A stretch of DNA of 64,000 nucleotides from Sapria himalayana (GCA_029783825.1 JAREIK010003343.1:182029-246028); one strand, 5' to 3'; counted from the first letter of the stretch, positions 25,921 through 37,208 are shown. The notes: generated by a model from the letters alone, not told the origin. A program made the numbers and translations.

Positions 25921-27420
25921 TGAAGCTGTATTACATTCAACTTGAATTTGTGTTTGTTCGTGTCTATAATAACTATTTTTATATATCTGTGAATATGTTT
26001 GAGTGTCTCCAAATTTTTTTGGTAGAGTTTTAGCCTATTATAAGTATGTAAAAGCCTATTATCACAAGCCGTAGCGGCGGCAATAGTGATGGTGGCAGCG
26101 GCGACGGTGGCAGCGGCGACAGCAGGAGCGGAGGTAGCAGTTGTAGCACCAGAAGCAGTGGCAGCATCGGAAGTAGCAGCAACAATGGTAGACGCGGCAT
26201 CGTCGACATCAGCGGTAGTGGCGGTGGCTGTAGCAGCATCGGTAGCGGTGGTAGTTGTAGTTGCAGTAATTGAGGCATGGAGTGGCAACATTGGCAATGG
26301 GGGCATTGGCAGTAGTAGTAGTGGCAGCAGTAGTAGTGGCATTATCAGCAGTAGCAGCAGCAGTGGCAGTGATGACAGCGGTGGTAGTGGCAGAGGCAGC
26401 AGCAAAGGCAGCGACAGCAGCGTTAACGGAGGTGTTGGAAGCGGCGATGATAGAGACAACAGCAGAAGTGGTGGCATTCCCATCAGTGAGAGCGGTGGGA
26501 GCAGAGGCGGTGGCGGCGACGGGAATAGTAGCAGTGGCGGCGGCGTCAGAGGTGGCAGCAGAGGTGGCGACACCGGTAGCTACAATGACGGTAGTAGCAA
26601 TAGTGGCAGCAGTAGCATTGTTAGCAGCATCGGCATCAGCTGTGGCATTATCAGTAGTAGCGGCAGTAGCTATGGCATTGTCAGGGACAATGGCAGTGGC
26701 AGTAGCAGGAGTAGCTGCAACGGCAAGAGTAGTAGTGGGAGCAGCAGGAACAACAACATATACAGTATATATGTATGAATAAAGTCAATATATACGTACA
26801 TATAATACTGTTATATTTTATGTACATATATACTGAGTATATTTGTACTAAATATATATTTACACATAATACTATAGTTTTTATGTATATTTACTGTAGT
26901 AATATATTTACGCATGAAATGCTAGTATATATTTACATATATACACTAGGATTATATATTTTATCAAAACATAACTTTTTTTAATTTGACTAACTAGTTT
27001 AAATTTCTTACAGATATGATACCGTATTGTTCCTCATACAAAGCTTGTATAAGTGATGTGATTTTTCACTAGACATTAAGTGACGTGACTCGGACAGCTT
27101 TGTCACACTAGAAAAATGGTAATCAGAGGAGCAAAGGAACAGAAAGCAACGTCAATGAATGAATATATTATACTTTATGCATTATCGGTAGATACATTGA
27201 TGAATAAGATATAATAAAATTTTATTATTTTTTCATTTCAATTATGTAAAATATTGAATTAGAATAAGTTATTAAATGAATTTATTTTTTATTTATTATA
27301 AATTATTTATAGTTTCATTTTTTATCCAATTTGATATAAAAATATTAAATTATTGAAATATTTATTATAAAGATTTATAGTTTCATTTATTATAAATTAA
27401 AATCTGAAAATAGTATTGAA
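25921..27420 (+). repeat. 3' module, copy A2
   Basis: Second tandem copy of the module. The head is at 25921-26065 (GAAGCTGTATTAC...GTTTTAGCCTATTATAAG), the triplet block at 26066-26757, the palindromic block at 26758-26965 and the tail to about 27240, followed by AT-rich sequence leading into the 3' subterminal repeats. Its triplet block is about twice as long as A1's. Confidence 0.8.
26066..26757 (+). repeat. GC-rich triplet repeat block A2
   Basis: About 690 bases of GGC/AGC/AGT/GAC triplets, the longest block in the window, with all three + frames and much of the - strand open. It is interrupted only by substitutions that keep the 3-base register. It flanks no start or domain, so it is treated as repeat DNA. 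Confidence 0.9.
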
Positions 27421-27424
27421 ATTA

Positions 27425-27879
27425 AAATAGCAAGTGAAAAATCTCTTGCTAAATTAGCAAGAGAAAAATCCCTTGCTAAAATAGCTAGGGAAAATTCCCA
27501 AGCTAATTTAGCAAAAAAAATCTTTATTTTAGCAATGGATTTTTCCGTCGTTAACTTTATTTAGCTAGGGATTATTTCAGCCGCTAAAATTTATCGACCA
27601 GCACTTTAGCTTCCAAAATATTTCATCGTTATTTTTGTTTAGTGATGGAAAATCTAATTTAGCTTGCTAATTTAGCTAGGGAATTTATCTTTTTTAGCAA
27701 TGGATTTTCCATCGCTAAATTTTTAGCTTGGGACAATTTCCCTCGCTAAATTTTAGCGACAAGCACTTTAGATAGGGAACCAATCCCTCGTTAATCCTTC
27801 GCTTTATCCCATTTAGCGTCGGAAAATACTTATTTAGCTAGGGAATTGTCCCTAGCTATATGGAAATTTTCTTGTAGTG
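27425..27879 (+). repeat. 3' subterminal repeats and terminus of element A
   Basis: Dense copies of TTAGCTAGGGAAA/TTTCCCTAGCTAA-type motifs in both orientations (ATAGCTAGGGAAAATTCCC, TTAGCAAGAGAAAAATCCC) run into AATTTTCTTGTAGTG at 27865-27879, the inverse of CACTACAAGAAAA. These differ from the 60-bp repeats of the 5' end, as is usual in CACTA elements. Confidence 0.85.
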
Positions 27880-28165
27880 ATATAATTAAATATAACTATA
27901 TTTGTATCTATGTATACATATATGTATTCATATATATAAGTAAGTATAACTACTTATAACTACTTGTATGAATATTTTTATATATAATTATTTGTTTATC
28001 TATATATAACTTTATTTTTAATTATTTATACTATAGGTATAATAACATATAGAGGTTCTCCTCCCTCTCTAGTAACCATCTCTTGAGGTCTATTGATTCT
28101 ATTTCTTTCTCTCATCAGATCTCTTTACTGCCATATGGCAAAGGATTTGAGATTTAGTGGAAGAA

Positions 28166-28711
28166 ATGAGATTTACGTTCACAAAGCTATTCAGCATGCT
28201 GTTTGCGAACAAGGAGATGAGGATTTTGATGCTATGTCTTGATGCTGGCGGAAAGACAACCTTTCTGTAATAGTTAAAACTTGGTGAAATTTTCACCACA
28301 ATTCCTATTATTGTATTCAATGTAGATACTTTGAATACAAAAACATTAATTTCACTGTGTGGGATGTTGGGGTTCAAGACAAGATTCACACTTTCTGGAG
28401 GGATTACTTCCAAAATACCCAAGGTCTCAAATTTTTAGTGGACAACAATGACAAAGATCAAGTTGTTGAAGCCAGAGATGAGTTGCATAGGATACTAAAT
28501 GAGGAAAAGCTTCGAGATGTAGTTTTTATGGTGTTTGCCAATAAGCAAGATCTTTCCAATGTGATGAATGCAGCTGAAACTTCTGACAAGGTAGGACTTC
28601 ACTCTCTTCTCCAACACCATTGGCACATTCAAAGCACCTATTCTACCTCTGGCAAGGGCCTCTATGAGGGTCTTGATTGGCTTTCCAAATTACATTGCCA
28701 GTAATTTATAA
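28166..28711 (+). pseudogene. Processed ARF1-type small GTPase pseudogene (copy in element B)
   Basis: Second copy of the same retrocopy. It starts [18 protein letters not shown] and has a P-loop of LDAGGKTT, then two consecutive stops (TAA TAG) where Tyr-Lys is expected, and a one-base deletion near 28330. After that comes a long intact stretch at 28357-28704 from WDVGVQDK through NKQDLSN to EGLDWLSK. A one-base insertion near 28688 spoils the last residues. It shares the Gly2-to-Arg change with copy A, so both descend from one already altered copy. It is flanked by the same 5' sequence and 3' UTR. The 115-codon open part lacks the GTP-binding P-loop, so no function is expected. Confidence 0.9.
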
Positions 28712-28960
28712 ATAATTTTAGTAAGATGAGGCTAACTTTGTTGACATATCTGGATGTGGATCTAATCTATGCCTATTTTTCTTGAGTTTTGTTCTATTAT
28801 GTAGATGACATCATCTGTTTCTAGGGGGATTCAAATTGTATTTATATTTATATATTGCATGCCTGAGATACAAGACTGCATTTAGGTTGTTCTGATCTGT
28901 TATAAGCTGAATTTGTTTGTTTTCTATTCTGTGTTTTTTGCCATTAGATCCCAAAAGTAT
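28712..28960 (+). other. Retained ARF1 3' UTR (copy B)
   Basis: Matches 17324-17572 (TTGACATATCTGG, GATGACATCATCTG, TATATTGCATGCCTGA). It ends near CCCAAAAGTATAAGAAC, a mutated version of the downstream target-site repeat. The upstream repeat here is AGGTATAATAACA at about 28034-28046. Confidence 0.7.
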
Positions 28961-28969
28961 AAGAACTTA

Positions 28970-30640
28970 TAACTATAAATAATTGTCTTTGACTATATGC
29001 ATAACTATAAAATATTATATATAACTATATTAAAAAATATAATTAAAAACATATATTTAATATATATTTAATATATATTTTTATATATTAGTATATAAAA
29101 ATAAATTTTACCATATATATACCTATAGATAACTATATGTATACATATATAAAATTATATAACAAAATATATATACCTACATGTATAAATATAAGTATAA
29201 CTATATGTGTAACTATATGTATAACCACATGTAACTATATTTATAATTACATATATAACAACATACAAAATTATGTTTAACTATATGTGTATAACTATAT
29301 ATAAATATTTGTATAACAATATAACACTCTATATAATTAAATATAACTATATTTAATTATATAGATCTATATATTTATGTAAATATATGTTTAACTATGT
29401 ATATATTTATATAAATCTATATATTTAATTATATTTTTATATATTTATGTATACCTATTTGTATGAATATATTTATATATAATGTTTAACTATATAAAAA
29501 ATACTTATAGCTATATATACTATATGTATAATAACATATAACTATAAATAATTGTATCTTAATATATGTATAACTATAAACGCTTTATATATAACTATAT
29601 TTAAGTATATAATTTACAACTTATATTTAATATACATTTGTATATATTACTATATAAAAATGTATTTTACTTTATATATACCTATACATAACCATATGTA
29701 TAAATATATAAAATTATAAGAATAAATATTTATACCTACATGTATAAATATAAGTATAACTATATGTATAACCACATGTAACTATATTTATAATTACATG
29801 TATAACAACATACAACATTATGTTTAACTATAAGTGTATAACTATATATAAATATTTGTAAAACTAAATAAAACTTTATATAATTAAATATAACTACATT
29901 TTTAACTATTTATTCATATATGTATACGTAAATTTAAATCTAAATTTTTGTTTATAACTTTGTTTATATTTTTTTATAACTAAATATAACTACTTGTATG
30001 AATATATATAACTAAATGCTTAATGATATATAATTTTTATAACTATACATATTATATGTATAATAACATATAACTATAAATAATTCTATCTTGCTATATG
30101 TATAACTATAAAAAATTTATACATAACTATATTTAAATATATAATTAACATCATATATTTAATATACATTTTTATATATTAGTATAAAAAATGTATTTTA
30201 GTATATCCATACCTATACATAACTATATGTATAAATTTATGAAATTATATGAAAAAATGTATATACATACAGGTATAAATGTAAGTTTAACTATACGTGT
30301 AACTATATGTATAACCACATATAACTATATTTATAATTATATGTATAAAAACATACAATATAATGTTTAACTATATGTATATAACTATATATAAATATTT
30401 GTATAACTTTAAAAAACATTATATAAATAAATATAATTTTATTTTTAATTATGTATACACATATGTATACATATATGCAAATCTATATTGTTTATAACTT
30501 TGTATACATTTATGTATATCTACTTATAACTACTTGTATGCATATATCTATATATAACTATATGTTTAACTATATGTAACTTTTTATAACTACATTTACT
30601 ATATGTATACTAACACATAATTATATATGGGATAATACCA
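28970..30640 (+). repeat. Roughly 0.55-kb tandem repeat, three units
   Basis: Three head-to-tail copies of an AACTATATGTATAACCACATGTAAC-type unit. The landmark ATAACTATAAATAATTG/C occurs near 28970, 29540 and 30071, so the units are about 570 and 530 bp long. Each holds TATACCTATACATAACTATATG and CATATTTATAATTACATGTATAA(C)AACATACAA. Element A has only partial copies on either side of its ARF1 insert. Confidence 0.8.
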
Positions 30641-30699
30641 ATTTCTTGTACTAACTTGAAATTAAATGACAAAAGAAATAATATCAACAATATTTAACC

Positions 30700-30895
30700 A
30701 CATAGCATGAGAATGTCCGTTGGTCATGCTCATATATGGTATAAAACAAATAAGAGTTGTACTCTTACCTAATCCCAACCCTTGGGTCTTTGGCTCATAT
30801 ATGAACTTATGTATGATAAAATATGTAATATTTATTAGGTTTATATACTGAAAAAATTTTGTTTTCTTTTATGTAATTCCTCATTCTAACACTAC
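30700..30895 (+). other. Copy of promoter-like segment (B)
   Basis: Matches A at 17905-18090 (GCTCATATATGGTATAA, TAATCCCAACCCTTGGG, ATGAACTTATGTATGA). Here it no longer leads to a transposase gene. Confidence 0.45.
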
Positions 30896-30900
30896 ATTTT

Positions 30901-31125
30901 TTGTCTCTCTCTCTCTCTTTAATTCTTTTTGTGTCACTCTCTTCCTCTTTTTTCTATGTAACTCTCTCTATTGTTATTTTCTTTCTCACTCTCTTTTCTT
31001 CCTTGTTCTATCTCTCTTTCTCTCCCCCTCTCTCTCCCTCTCTCCCTCTCTCCCTTTTGCCATTTCTCTCCCCCTGTCTCTCCCCTTTCCTCTCTCTCTC
31101 TCTCTCTCTCTCTCCCTATCCCCCT
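30901..31125 (+). repeat. CT-rich tract (copy B)
   Basis: Pyrimidine-rich sequence homologous to 18098-18365, with a (TC)n run at about 31091-31113. Its Ser/Leu/Pro-rich open frames are compositional. Confidence 0.8.
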
Positions 31126-31224
31126 TCAATCTTTAAATGTCTTTCATTTTTGCTATCCTTTCTTGTTCATTATCATTTTTGCTCTCTTTATCTAGTATTA
31201 CCATGATATCTATTAATCTATATC

Positions 31225-31402
31225 ATGCTAAAAATTGAGCCTGTGCATTTAGATGAAGATATAAAAAAATTATGTGACTCATTGTGGCATAATAAAAATT
31301 GAAGATGATCAATTTCTATTTGAAGATGAGTTCAAACTTCTATCGGAATCAGACAAAATATCAAAAGATCTATTTGAGGATGATAGTGATGCCGATAATT
31401 AA
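31225..31402 (+). pseudogene. Transposase remnant at internal deletion junction in B
   Basis: Sequence matching A up to about 18478 (TATTAATCTATATCATGCTAAAAAT) is followed within about 20 bases by sequence matching A from about 22193 (TAGATGAAGAT...GATGATCAATTTC). So about 3.7 kb, including nearly the whole transposase, is missing. What remains is the acidic tail (LLSESDKISKDLFEDDSDADN in one frame) with its TAA at 31400-31402. This is the structure of a dSpm-like non-autonomous derivative. Confidence 0.75.
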
Positions 31403-31539
31403 ACTGTTATAATTTTATTATAATATTAAACTATAAAAGACTTTCTATATTTTGTTGAAATCTATCGGTGTGTTTTATACTAAAATACATGCTTATTCAT
31501 CATATCTCAATTATTTGTTCTATGTTTTATTTCGTATAG

Positions 31540-33290
31540 GAGATGATGCCTAAATGAAGTAGATGTGGTGGAGGTGGAGGTGGACATGGACGTAGAAATG
31601 AACCAAATTCATCTAGTATGTTACATCATGTTTCAAAATCAGTACCATCTCATACACACTATATCTAGACTTCAACATCACAATCACCATCTTCATTTCT
31701 ATCACCATCACCAATATTGAGACCTCTACTATCACCTTTATCAGATTTAAACCCAGCACCCATAATTCTTCCTGCACACACTTTTTATCCATCCCTATCT
31801 TCTACACCATATTTTACACCGATAGTTCCCCCATTTATAAAACCAATGGCATCATCGAATGCTTTGCCTTCCTCTACAGTCAGTGCAATGTTAGTAATTG
31901 AGATTGTAGATCAGGGTTAAAAGAAATATGTAAATATGACTTGAAAAAAAAATTTGATGTTATTGTAAGCAGTTTTTTTATATTGTTATGATTTACTTGT
32001 TTTCAATGTTATTTATTTATTTGTATAGTTTTATTCCACCACACAAGTGTTGAATATAATTGCAAAGTCTTTGAAAAAATGGTTGATTCTAAAGCATTCT
32101 CCTAGAAGAAAGTTTCTGAATGGACAAAAGAGTCTTATTTTAATTACTTTCAGGTAAAAATAACAAAACAAAAGCATTGAAAAATAATTATCTAATTACT
32201 TAACTATTATGTTGGCTATTATTCAAGCGGAAAATAATTATGTTATTGTCAATATAAATTCTTTTGTGATTCTTATATATAAAGAATTAGTGCACATGGG
32301 TCACTCAAATTTGATGGAAGGATAAAGTCATTATGGGAGTTCAAAGATGCTCAACAGTATTCTAATTTTGTCAATAAATTGAAGAATATGAAAGAAATGC
32401 TTGATTTTATATCTGAGGATGACTGGCCTGGGTAGCTTAAGTATTGGGAGGAGCCAGATGTGAAGAAAAAAATTAGATATTACTAGCAAAAATCGACGAA
32501 GTGGGGGTAGCTGGACTAGGTATTAAAAATCTATCGAGAAATAGGAGGGTAAAATTCAAGCATTGAGCATGCTTCATTTTTTGTAGAATTTTAAAAATTT
32601 AAACATTTATATATTTAGTGGTTGCCCTAATAGTTCAATAATTAAAATCTCTACATGTTTTATTAATTTTGTTAAATTTTTTGATCATTGTTTTTTAATG
32701 ACTTAATAAATTCATATTCTAGGCAGGAGAATTGGGTCAAGATCCCAATTTTTATGAGATTTTCAGGATGATGCATGTGAATAAAGTGGATGATCAGTTA
32801 GTTGACAATAAGTCTCAGATGATTGCTTTAAGAATCTGTTATATTAATAAAATTTTATATTGCTACGGTACATCTTGAAAGTTGTTTGGAATGCAAAATA
32901 TTTATTTTATTTTATTTATATCTAGAATAGTATTTTTCTTTATTTTATCTCAGGAACTAATGGAAGAATGTGTGACAGCTTCTCATCAACAAGTTGAGGG
33001 TTCTTTGGATCATCAACCTTTTGATTATGATCCTATTTGTTTGGAGACCATAAGAGGTCGTAAGAAGTAATGAGTGTATGACATCGGCTCGAAGGGAGTG
33101 ACATTTTGTTGTAGCAGTCAAGCTTCTATTTCATCTGTCTCAGCAAAGGTGGATGAGGTGGTCGAACAACAAGCAATGGTAACAAATGAATATATTGTAG
33201 TTATGGAGAACGAAATGAAAAAGAAGGATGAGTAGATATCTCATTTGAATGAAGAAATATATGAAATTAAAGAACATAAGGATAAGTAGA
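31540..33290 (+). pseudogene. Second CACTA gene pseudogene in element B
   Basis: Homologous to 22484-24435. An acceptor-like TATAG precedes GAGATGATGCC, giving start codons at 31543/31546 that are missing in A, but a TGA follows after Pro-Lys. Exon 1 is better preserved (Gly-rich run, GHGRRNEPNSSSM, a long Ser/Pro segment, SALPSSTV-like end at 31920). Exon 2 (about 32030-32155), exon 3 (about 32290-32580; FDGRIKSLWEFKDAQQYS), exon 4 (about 32725-32820) and exon 5 (about 32955-33065; SHQQVEGSLDHQPFDYDPI) follow. The coiled-coil exon stops abruptly near 33285, where palindromic repeats begin. Non-functional. Confidence 0.75.
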
Positions 33291-33295
33291 TGAAT

Positions 33296-33600
33296 ATAAA
33301 TGTACGTATATACTTAGTATATATCTACGTATATACTAAGTATATAAATACATATATCCCGAGTATATATGTTTATATATACTGAGTATATTTGTACGTA
33401 TATATACAGTATATATTTTCGTATATATTTAATATATTTGTATGTATATACTTAGTATATACATATATATACTATAGTATATGCGTATGTATATACTCAA
33501 TATATATGTACTTTATACTGTAGTATATGTACGTATATACTCGGTATAAACATACTTTTATATTTTAGTATATACGTACGTATATACCGAGTAAATACAT
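33296..33600. repeat. Expanded TATACGTA/GTATATAC palindromic block in B
   Basis: About 300 bp of GTACGTATATACTTAGTATATA-like sequence in imperfect units of roughly 26-30 bp, each nearly self-complementary. It replaces the end of the second gene's coiled coil and has no triplet block before it, unlike the palindromic blocks of the other modules. Confidence 0.75.
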
Positions 33601-33639
33601 AAGTGGGTACATATATTTATTTGTAGACATGTATATATT

Positions 33640-34095
33640 GTCATACGTAAATACCCATTTACACACAAACACACTTTTGAATATATAATTGCTCAGGCTA
33701 GCCTGGTCATCATTGTCCATTGCTCACTGATGTAAGTAATAAAAGCCCTGGATGTTAAACTTTTCCTAAAGTTGTGAGATGAAGATATTTCTAGTCCAGG
33801 CCAGCCAGACACATAGAGGTTGGTCTTAAAAATCTTAGTAATTGTATTGATATGCAATTATCAAATGGTACAAAGCAAACGTATGAGTAAATAAGTTTTT
33901 TTGCTCTAGGTTCTGCAATGATTGGTTCTAATTATACTAGGTCTTAGAATGATGATGATGATGATGCTCGTGTAGTGTCATGCAATTTTGGTCCAGGAAG
34001 AATATCAGATCCTATTTTGGGAAAGGCTGCTCGCCGCCTTGTCAAAAACTCGCTCAATCTCAAGTTCTTCAGTCGAGCATCATCGCTCGCCCTAC
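33640..34095 (+). pseudogene. Unidentified insert, possible captured exon
   Basis: This is a stretch of normal composition absent from A and C. At about 33905-33913 an acceptor-like TTTTTTTGCTCTAG precedes GTTCTGCAATGATTGG. The frame starting at the ATG near 33919 reads MIGSNYTRS, a stop, an Asp run, then VSCNFGPGRISDPILGKAAR and LVKNSLNLKFF before merging into the triplet block. The earlier part (33690-33830) has no clear frame. I do not recognise the protein. It may be a host exon captured by the element or a retroelement fragment. Confidence 0.35.
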
Positions 34096-34845
34096 TTTTA
34101 TTATCAGCAGCGGCGGCGGTGGCAATGGTGGTAGCATTGATAGTGGGGTAGTGGTGGCAGTGGTAGTAGAGATGGCAGCAACAGCAGCAACATCAACAAA
34201 TGTGGTATATACATACGTATATACTCTTTATATATGTACGTATAATACTGTAGTATTTTATGTACATATATACTGAGTATATATGTACTCAGTATATATG
34301 TACACATAATACTACACTTTATATATACATATACTACAATAATATATGTACGAGTGAAATGATAGTATATATGCACATATATACTGTAGTATTATATATT
34401 TATCAAAACATAGTTTTATTTATTTATTTTGATTTGATTGAGTAGTTTAAATTTCTTACAGATATAGTACAACATTATTCTCCATACAAAGCTTGTATAA
34501 GTGAAGGGATTTTTCACTAGACATGATGCACCGTGACTCGGACAACATTGTCGCAGCAGAAAGTTGGTAATCGGAGGAGTAGAGGGAGAGAAAGTAACGT
34601 TAATACATTGATAGATTGTACTTTATGCACTGTCGATAGATAAATTGATGAATAAGATGTAATAAAATTTTATTATTTTTTTGTTTTAATTTTGTAAAAT
34701 TTTGTATTAGAATAAGCTATTAAATAATTTTTTAATTATAAATTATCATTTATAGTTTCTATTTAAATTGAATTTAATATAAAAATATTAAATTATTTAA
34801 TTAAAAAATTTTAAAAAAAATTAAATTCTAAAAATAGTTATGAAA
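34095..34845 (+). repeat. 3' module, copy B
   Basis: Single copy of the module: a short triplet block at 34107-34200 (AGCAGCGGCGGCGGTGGC), a palindromic block at about 34205-34395, and the conserved tail (TACAGATATAGTACAACATT...GATAGATTGTACTTTATGCAC). The usual head (GTGTCTCCAAATTTT) is replaced by the unidentified insert. Confidence 0.8.
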
Positions 34846-35355
34846 TTAAAATAGCTAGGGAAACATCCCTAGCTAATTTAGCTAGTGAAAATTCCCTTGC
34901 TAAATTAGCTAGGGGAAATTCCCTTGCTTAAATAGCAAGCGAAAAATCCTTTGCTAAATTAGCTAGGTAATTTTCCCTAGCTAATTTAGCTAGGGATATC
35001 TTTATTTTAGCAAGAGATTTTCTGTCGATAAATTTATTTTGCTAGAGACTATTTTCGTAGCTAATATTTAGTGACGAGCACTTTAGTTAGGGAAAGCTCC
35101 GTCGTTATGTTCGTTTAGCGATGGAAACTCTCATTTAGCTTGCAAATTTAGCTAGGGAAATTATTATTTTTAGGTATGGATTTTTCTATTGCTAAATTAT
35201 TTGTTAGAGACACTTTGCCTAGCTTAATTTTAGCGATGAGTACTTTATATTATGAATGGTTCCTTCCTTAATCCATTGCTATATCTTATTTAGCGATGGA
35301 AAATGCCCATTTAGCTAGGGAATTGTCCCTAGCTATATGAGATTTTTCTTGTAGT
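34845..35355 (+). repeat. 3' subterminal repeats and terminus of element B
   Basis: TTAGCTAGGG / CCCTAGCTAA motifs in both orientations end in GATTTTTCTTGTAGTA at about 35341-35356. The last G of the family terminus is changed to A. Homologous to 27425-27879. Confidence 0.85.
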
Positions 35356-35916
35356 ATTCATAGAAAGATTATACTTTATGCACTATCATTAGATACATTG
35401 ATGATGATGAAGATATAATCAAATTTTGTTATGATTATATATTAACACTGAAACATATTGTATCATAATAATATATTAACTGATTTTATATTTTGTTAAT
35501 TATAAATAATGGTTAAAAGTGTATATTTTTATTAAATTTATTATAAACATTTAAAAATATGTAATTAATTTTTTAGTAAAAAAATAAAATTGTAAGCATA
35601 ATTTTGAATGAAAATAGATAGGCATTGTTTCCTCGCTAATTTATGATGAGACGTTTCCCTCACTAAATTAGTGATGGAATATTGTGAAGCTCTAAATTAG
35701 GATCAAAATTAGCAAGGAAAAAAATTAATTTAGCTAGAAAATTTTCAGTCACTAAAAATTTTTATCTAGGGAATTTTTTCGTCATTAATTTTTAGTGACG
35801 AACACTTTAGCTTGAGAAAAGTTCCATCTATAATCCATCGTTATTCCATTTTAGTGACGGAAAATACCCATTTATTTAGGGATTTTCCTTAGTTACCTGG
35901 GATTTTCCTTGTAGTG
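35356..35916 (+). mobile_element. CACTA element D, third and shortest 3' fragment
   Basis: Begins TTCATAGAAAGATTATACTTTATGCACTATC, matching the tail of the 3' module (for example 25712-25735), directly after B's terminus. It then passes through an AT-rich spacer and 3' subterminal repeats (from about 35625; GTGACGGAAAATACCCATTTA) to GATTTTCCTTGTAGTG at 35901-35916. Only about 0.56 kb of the element is present. Its repeats are more diverged than those of A and B. Confidence 0.75.
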
Positions 35917-37080
35917 ACAGACAAATTGGTAGATAGATAAAGAAATAGAGAGATAGATAGATAGATAAATAGAGAGATAGACAGATACATAGACAAATAG
36001 ATAGATAAATAGATAGATAGACAGATAGATAAACAGACAGATAAATAGATAGATAGAATATAGATAGACAGATAGAAAAATAATTAAATAGATAGAGAGA
36101 TAGATAGATAGATAGATAGATAAATAAATAGATAAACCAATTGATAGATAGACAAATAGATAAAAAGATAGATTGAGAGATAGACAGACAGAAAGACAAA
36201 CAAATAAATAGACATATATAATGATAGAGAGACTAATAGATAAATAGATAGAAAGTTAGATAGATAAACAAACATATAGATAAACATATAGATAGATATA
36301 TAGATAAATAGATAAATAAATAGACAAATAGATATATATAAAGGCAAAAAGATAAATAGCCAGATAGAAATATAGATAGACAGAGATAGATAGAGATATA
36401 TATATAGACAAATAAATAGTCAGATTGTTAGATAAATAGACAGATAGATTGAAAGATAGACAAACTGATAGATAGATAGATAGATAAACATTTAGATAGA
36501 CAGAGATATAGATAGATAGATAGACAAACATGCAGACACATAGACATACATATAGCCAAATGGTTAGATAGATCTATAGACATATAGATAGACAAATAAA
36601 TAGAAAGATAAATAGTTTGATAGACTGACAGATAGATAGTCATAAAGATAGATAAATAGATATAAAGATAGATAAAATAAAAGAAAGATTGATAGATTGA
36701 TTGATAGAAAAATTCATCGATAGATTGATAGATAGAATGTTAGATAGGTTGATAGATAGTTTTATAAACATGTTGATATATAGATTGATACAATGATTCA
36801 AAGATATATTGATAGATAGATTAATAGATTGAAAGATAAGTAAATTATTAAATAGATTGATAGATTGATTGAGAGACAGATATAAAGATAGATAAAAAAA
36901 TAGACAGATTAATAGACTGGTAGATAGACATATAGATAGATATATGTAAATATATAGATAGAAAGATAGACAGATAGATAGACAGATAGATAGACAGACA
37001 AACAGATATATAGATATATTGATTGATTGATTGACAGACAAAAAGATAGATAGATAGATACACAGATAGATAGATAGATA

Positions 37081-37208
37081 GATTATTAGACATATAGATA
37101 GATAGATAGATAGACAGATAGATAGATACACAGATAGATAGATAGATTATTAGACATATAGATAAATAGATAGACAGATAGATTGATTGATTGATAGAAT
37201 ATTAGATA
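37081..37208. repeat. 64-bp tandem duplication in GATA array
   Basis: GATTATTAGACATATAGATA starts at 37081 and again at 37145, with near-identical following sequence. The period of 64 bases keeps the tetranucleotide register. Confidence 0.8.

Larger units (their letters stand above)
27880..35355 (+). mobile_element. CACTA element B, 5'-truncated deletion derivative
   Basis: Starting at the first base after A's 3' terminus, the sequence matches A from 16477 onward (ATATAATTAAATATAA...GTATCTATGTATACATATATGTATTCAT) and runs collinearly: ARF1 retropseudogene, AACTATATG repeats, CT tract, second gene, triplet module, 3' subterminal repeats and a terminus ending CTTGTAGTA at about 35355. The transposase gene is missing, with a junction near 31230-31250. 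No 5' terminal repeat exists at 27880, so B is not an independently inserted full element. Confidence 0.8.

Noticed and set aside
26086..26782. Overlapping 170-230 codon frames in the triplet block of element A (also - strand 25902-26573)
   Set aside because: Several overlapping frames on both strands are open at once because GGC/AGC/AGT triplets contain no stops. The products are homopolymer-like (Ala/Val, Gly/Ser, Leu/Pro).
27880..28000. Element B as an independent full-length CACTA insertion
   Set aside because: No CACTACAAG-like 5' terminus or 5' subterminal repeats are found after 27879. The sequence begins with an internal part of the element.
28357..28704. A functional truncated ARF-like protein from the open part of the B copy
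   Set aside because: It starts at an internal Met, lacks the P-loop and switch I, has Val in place of a conserved Gly in DVGGQ, and sits in a dead transposon.
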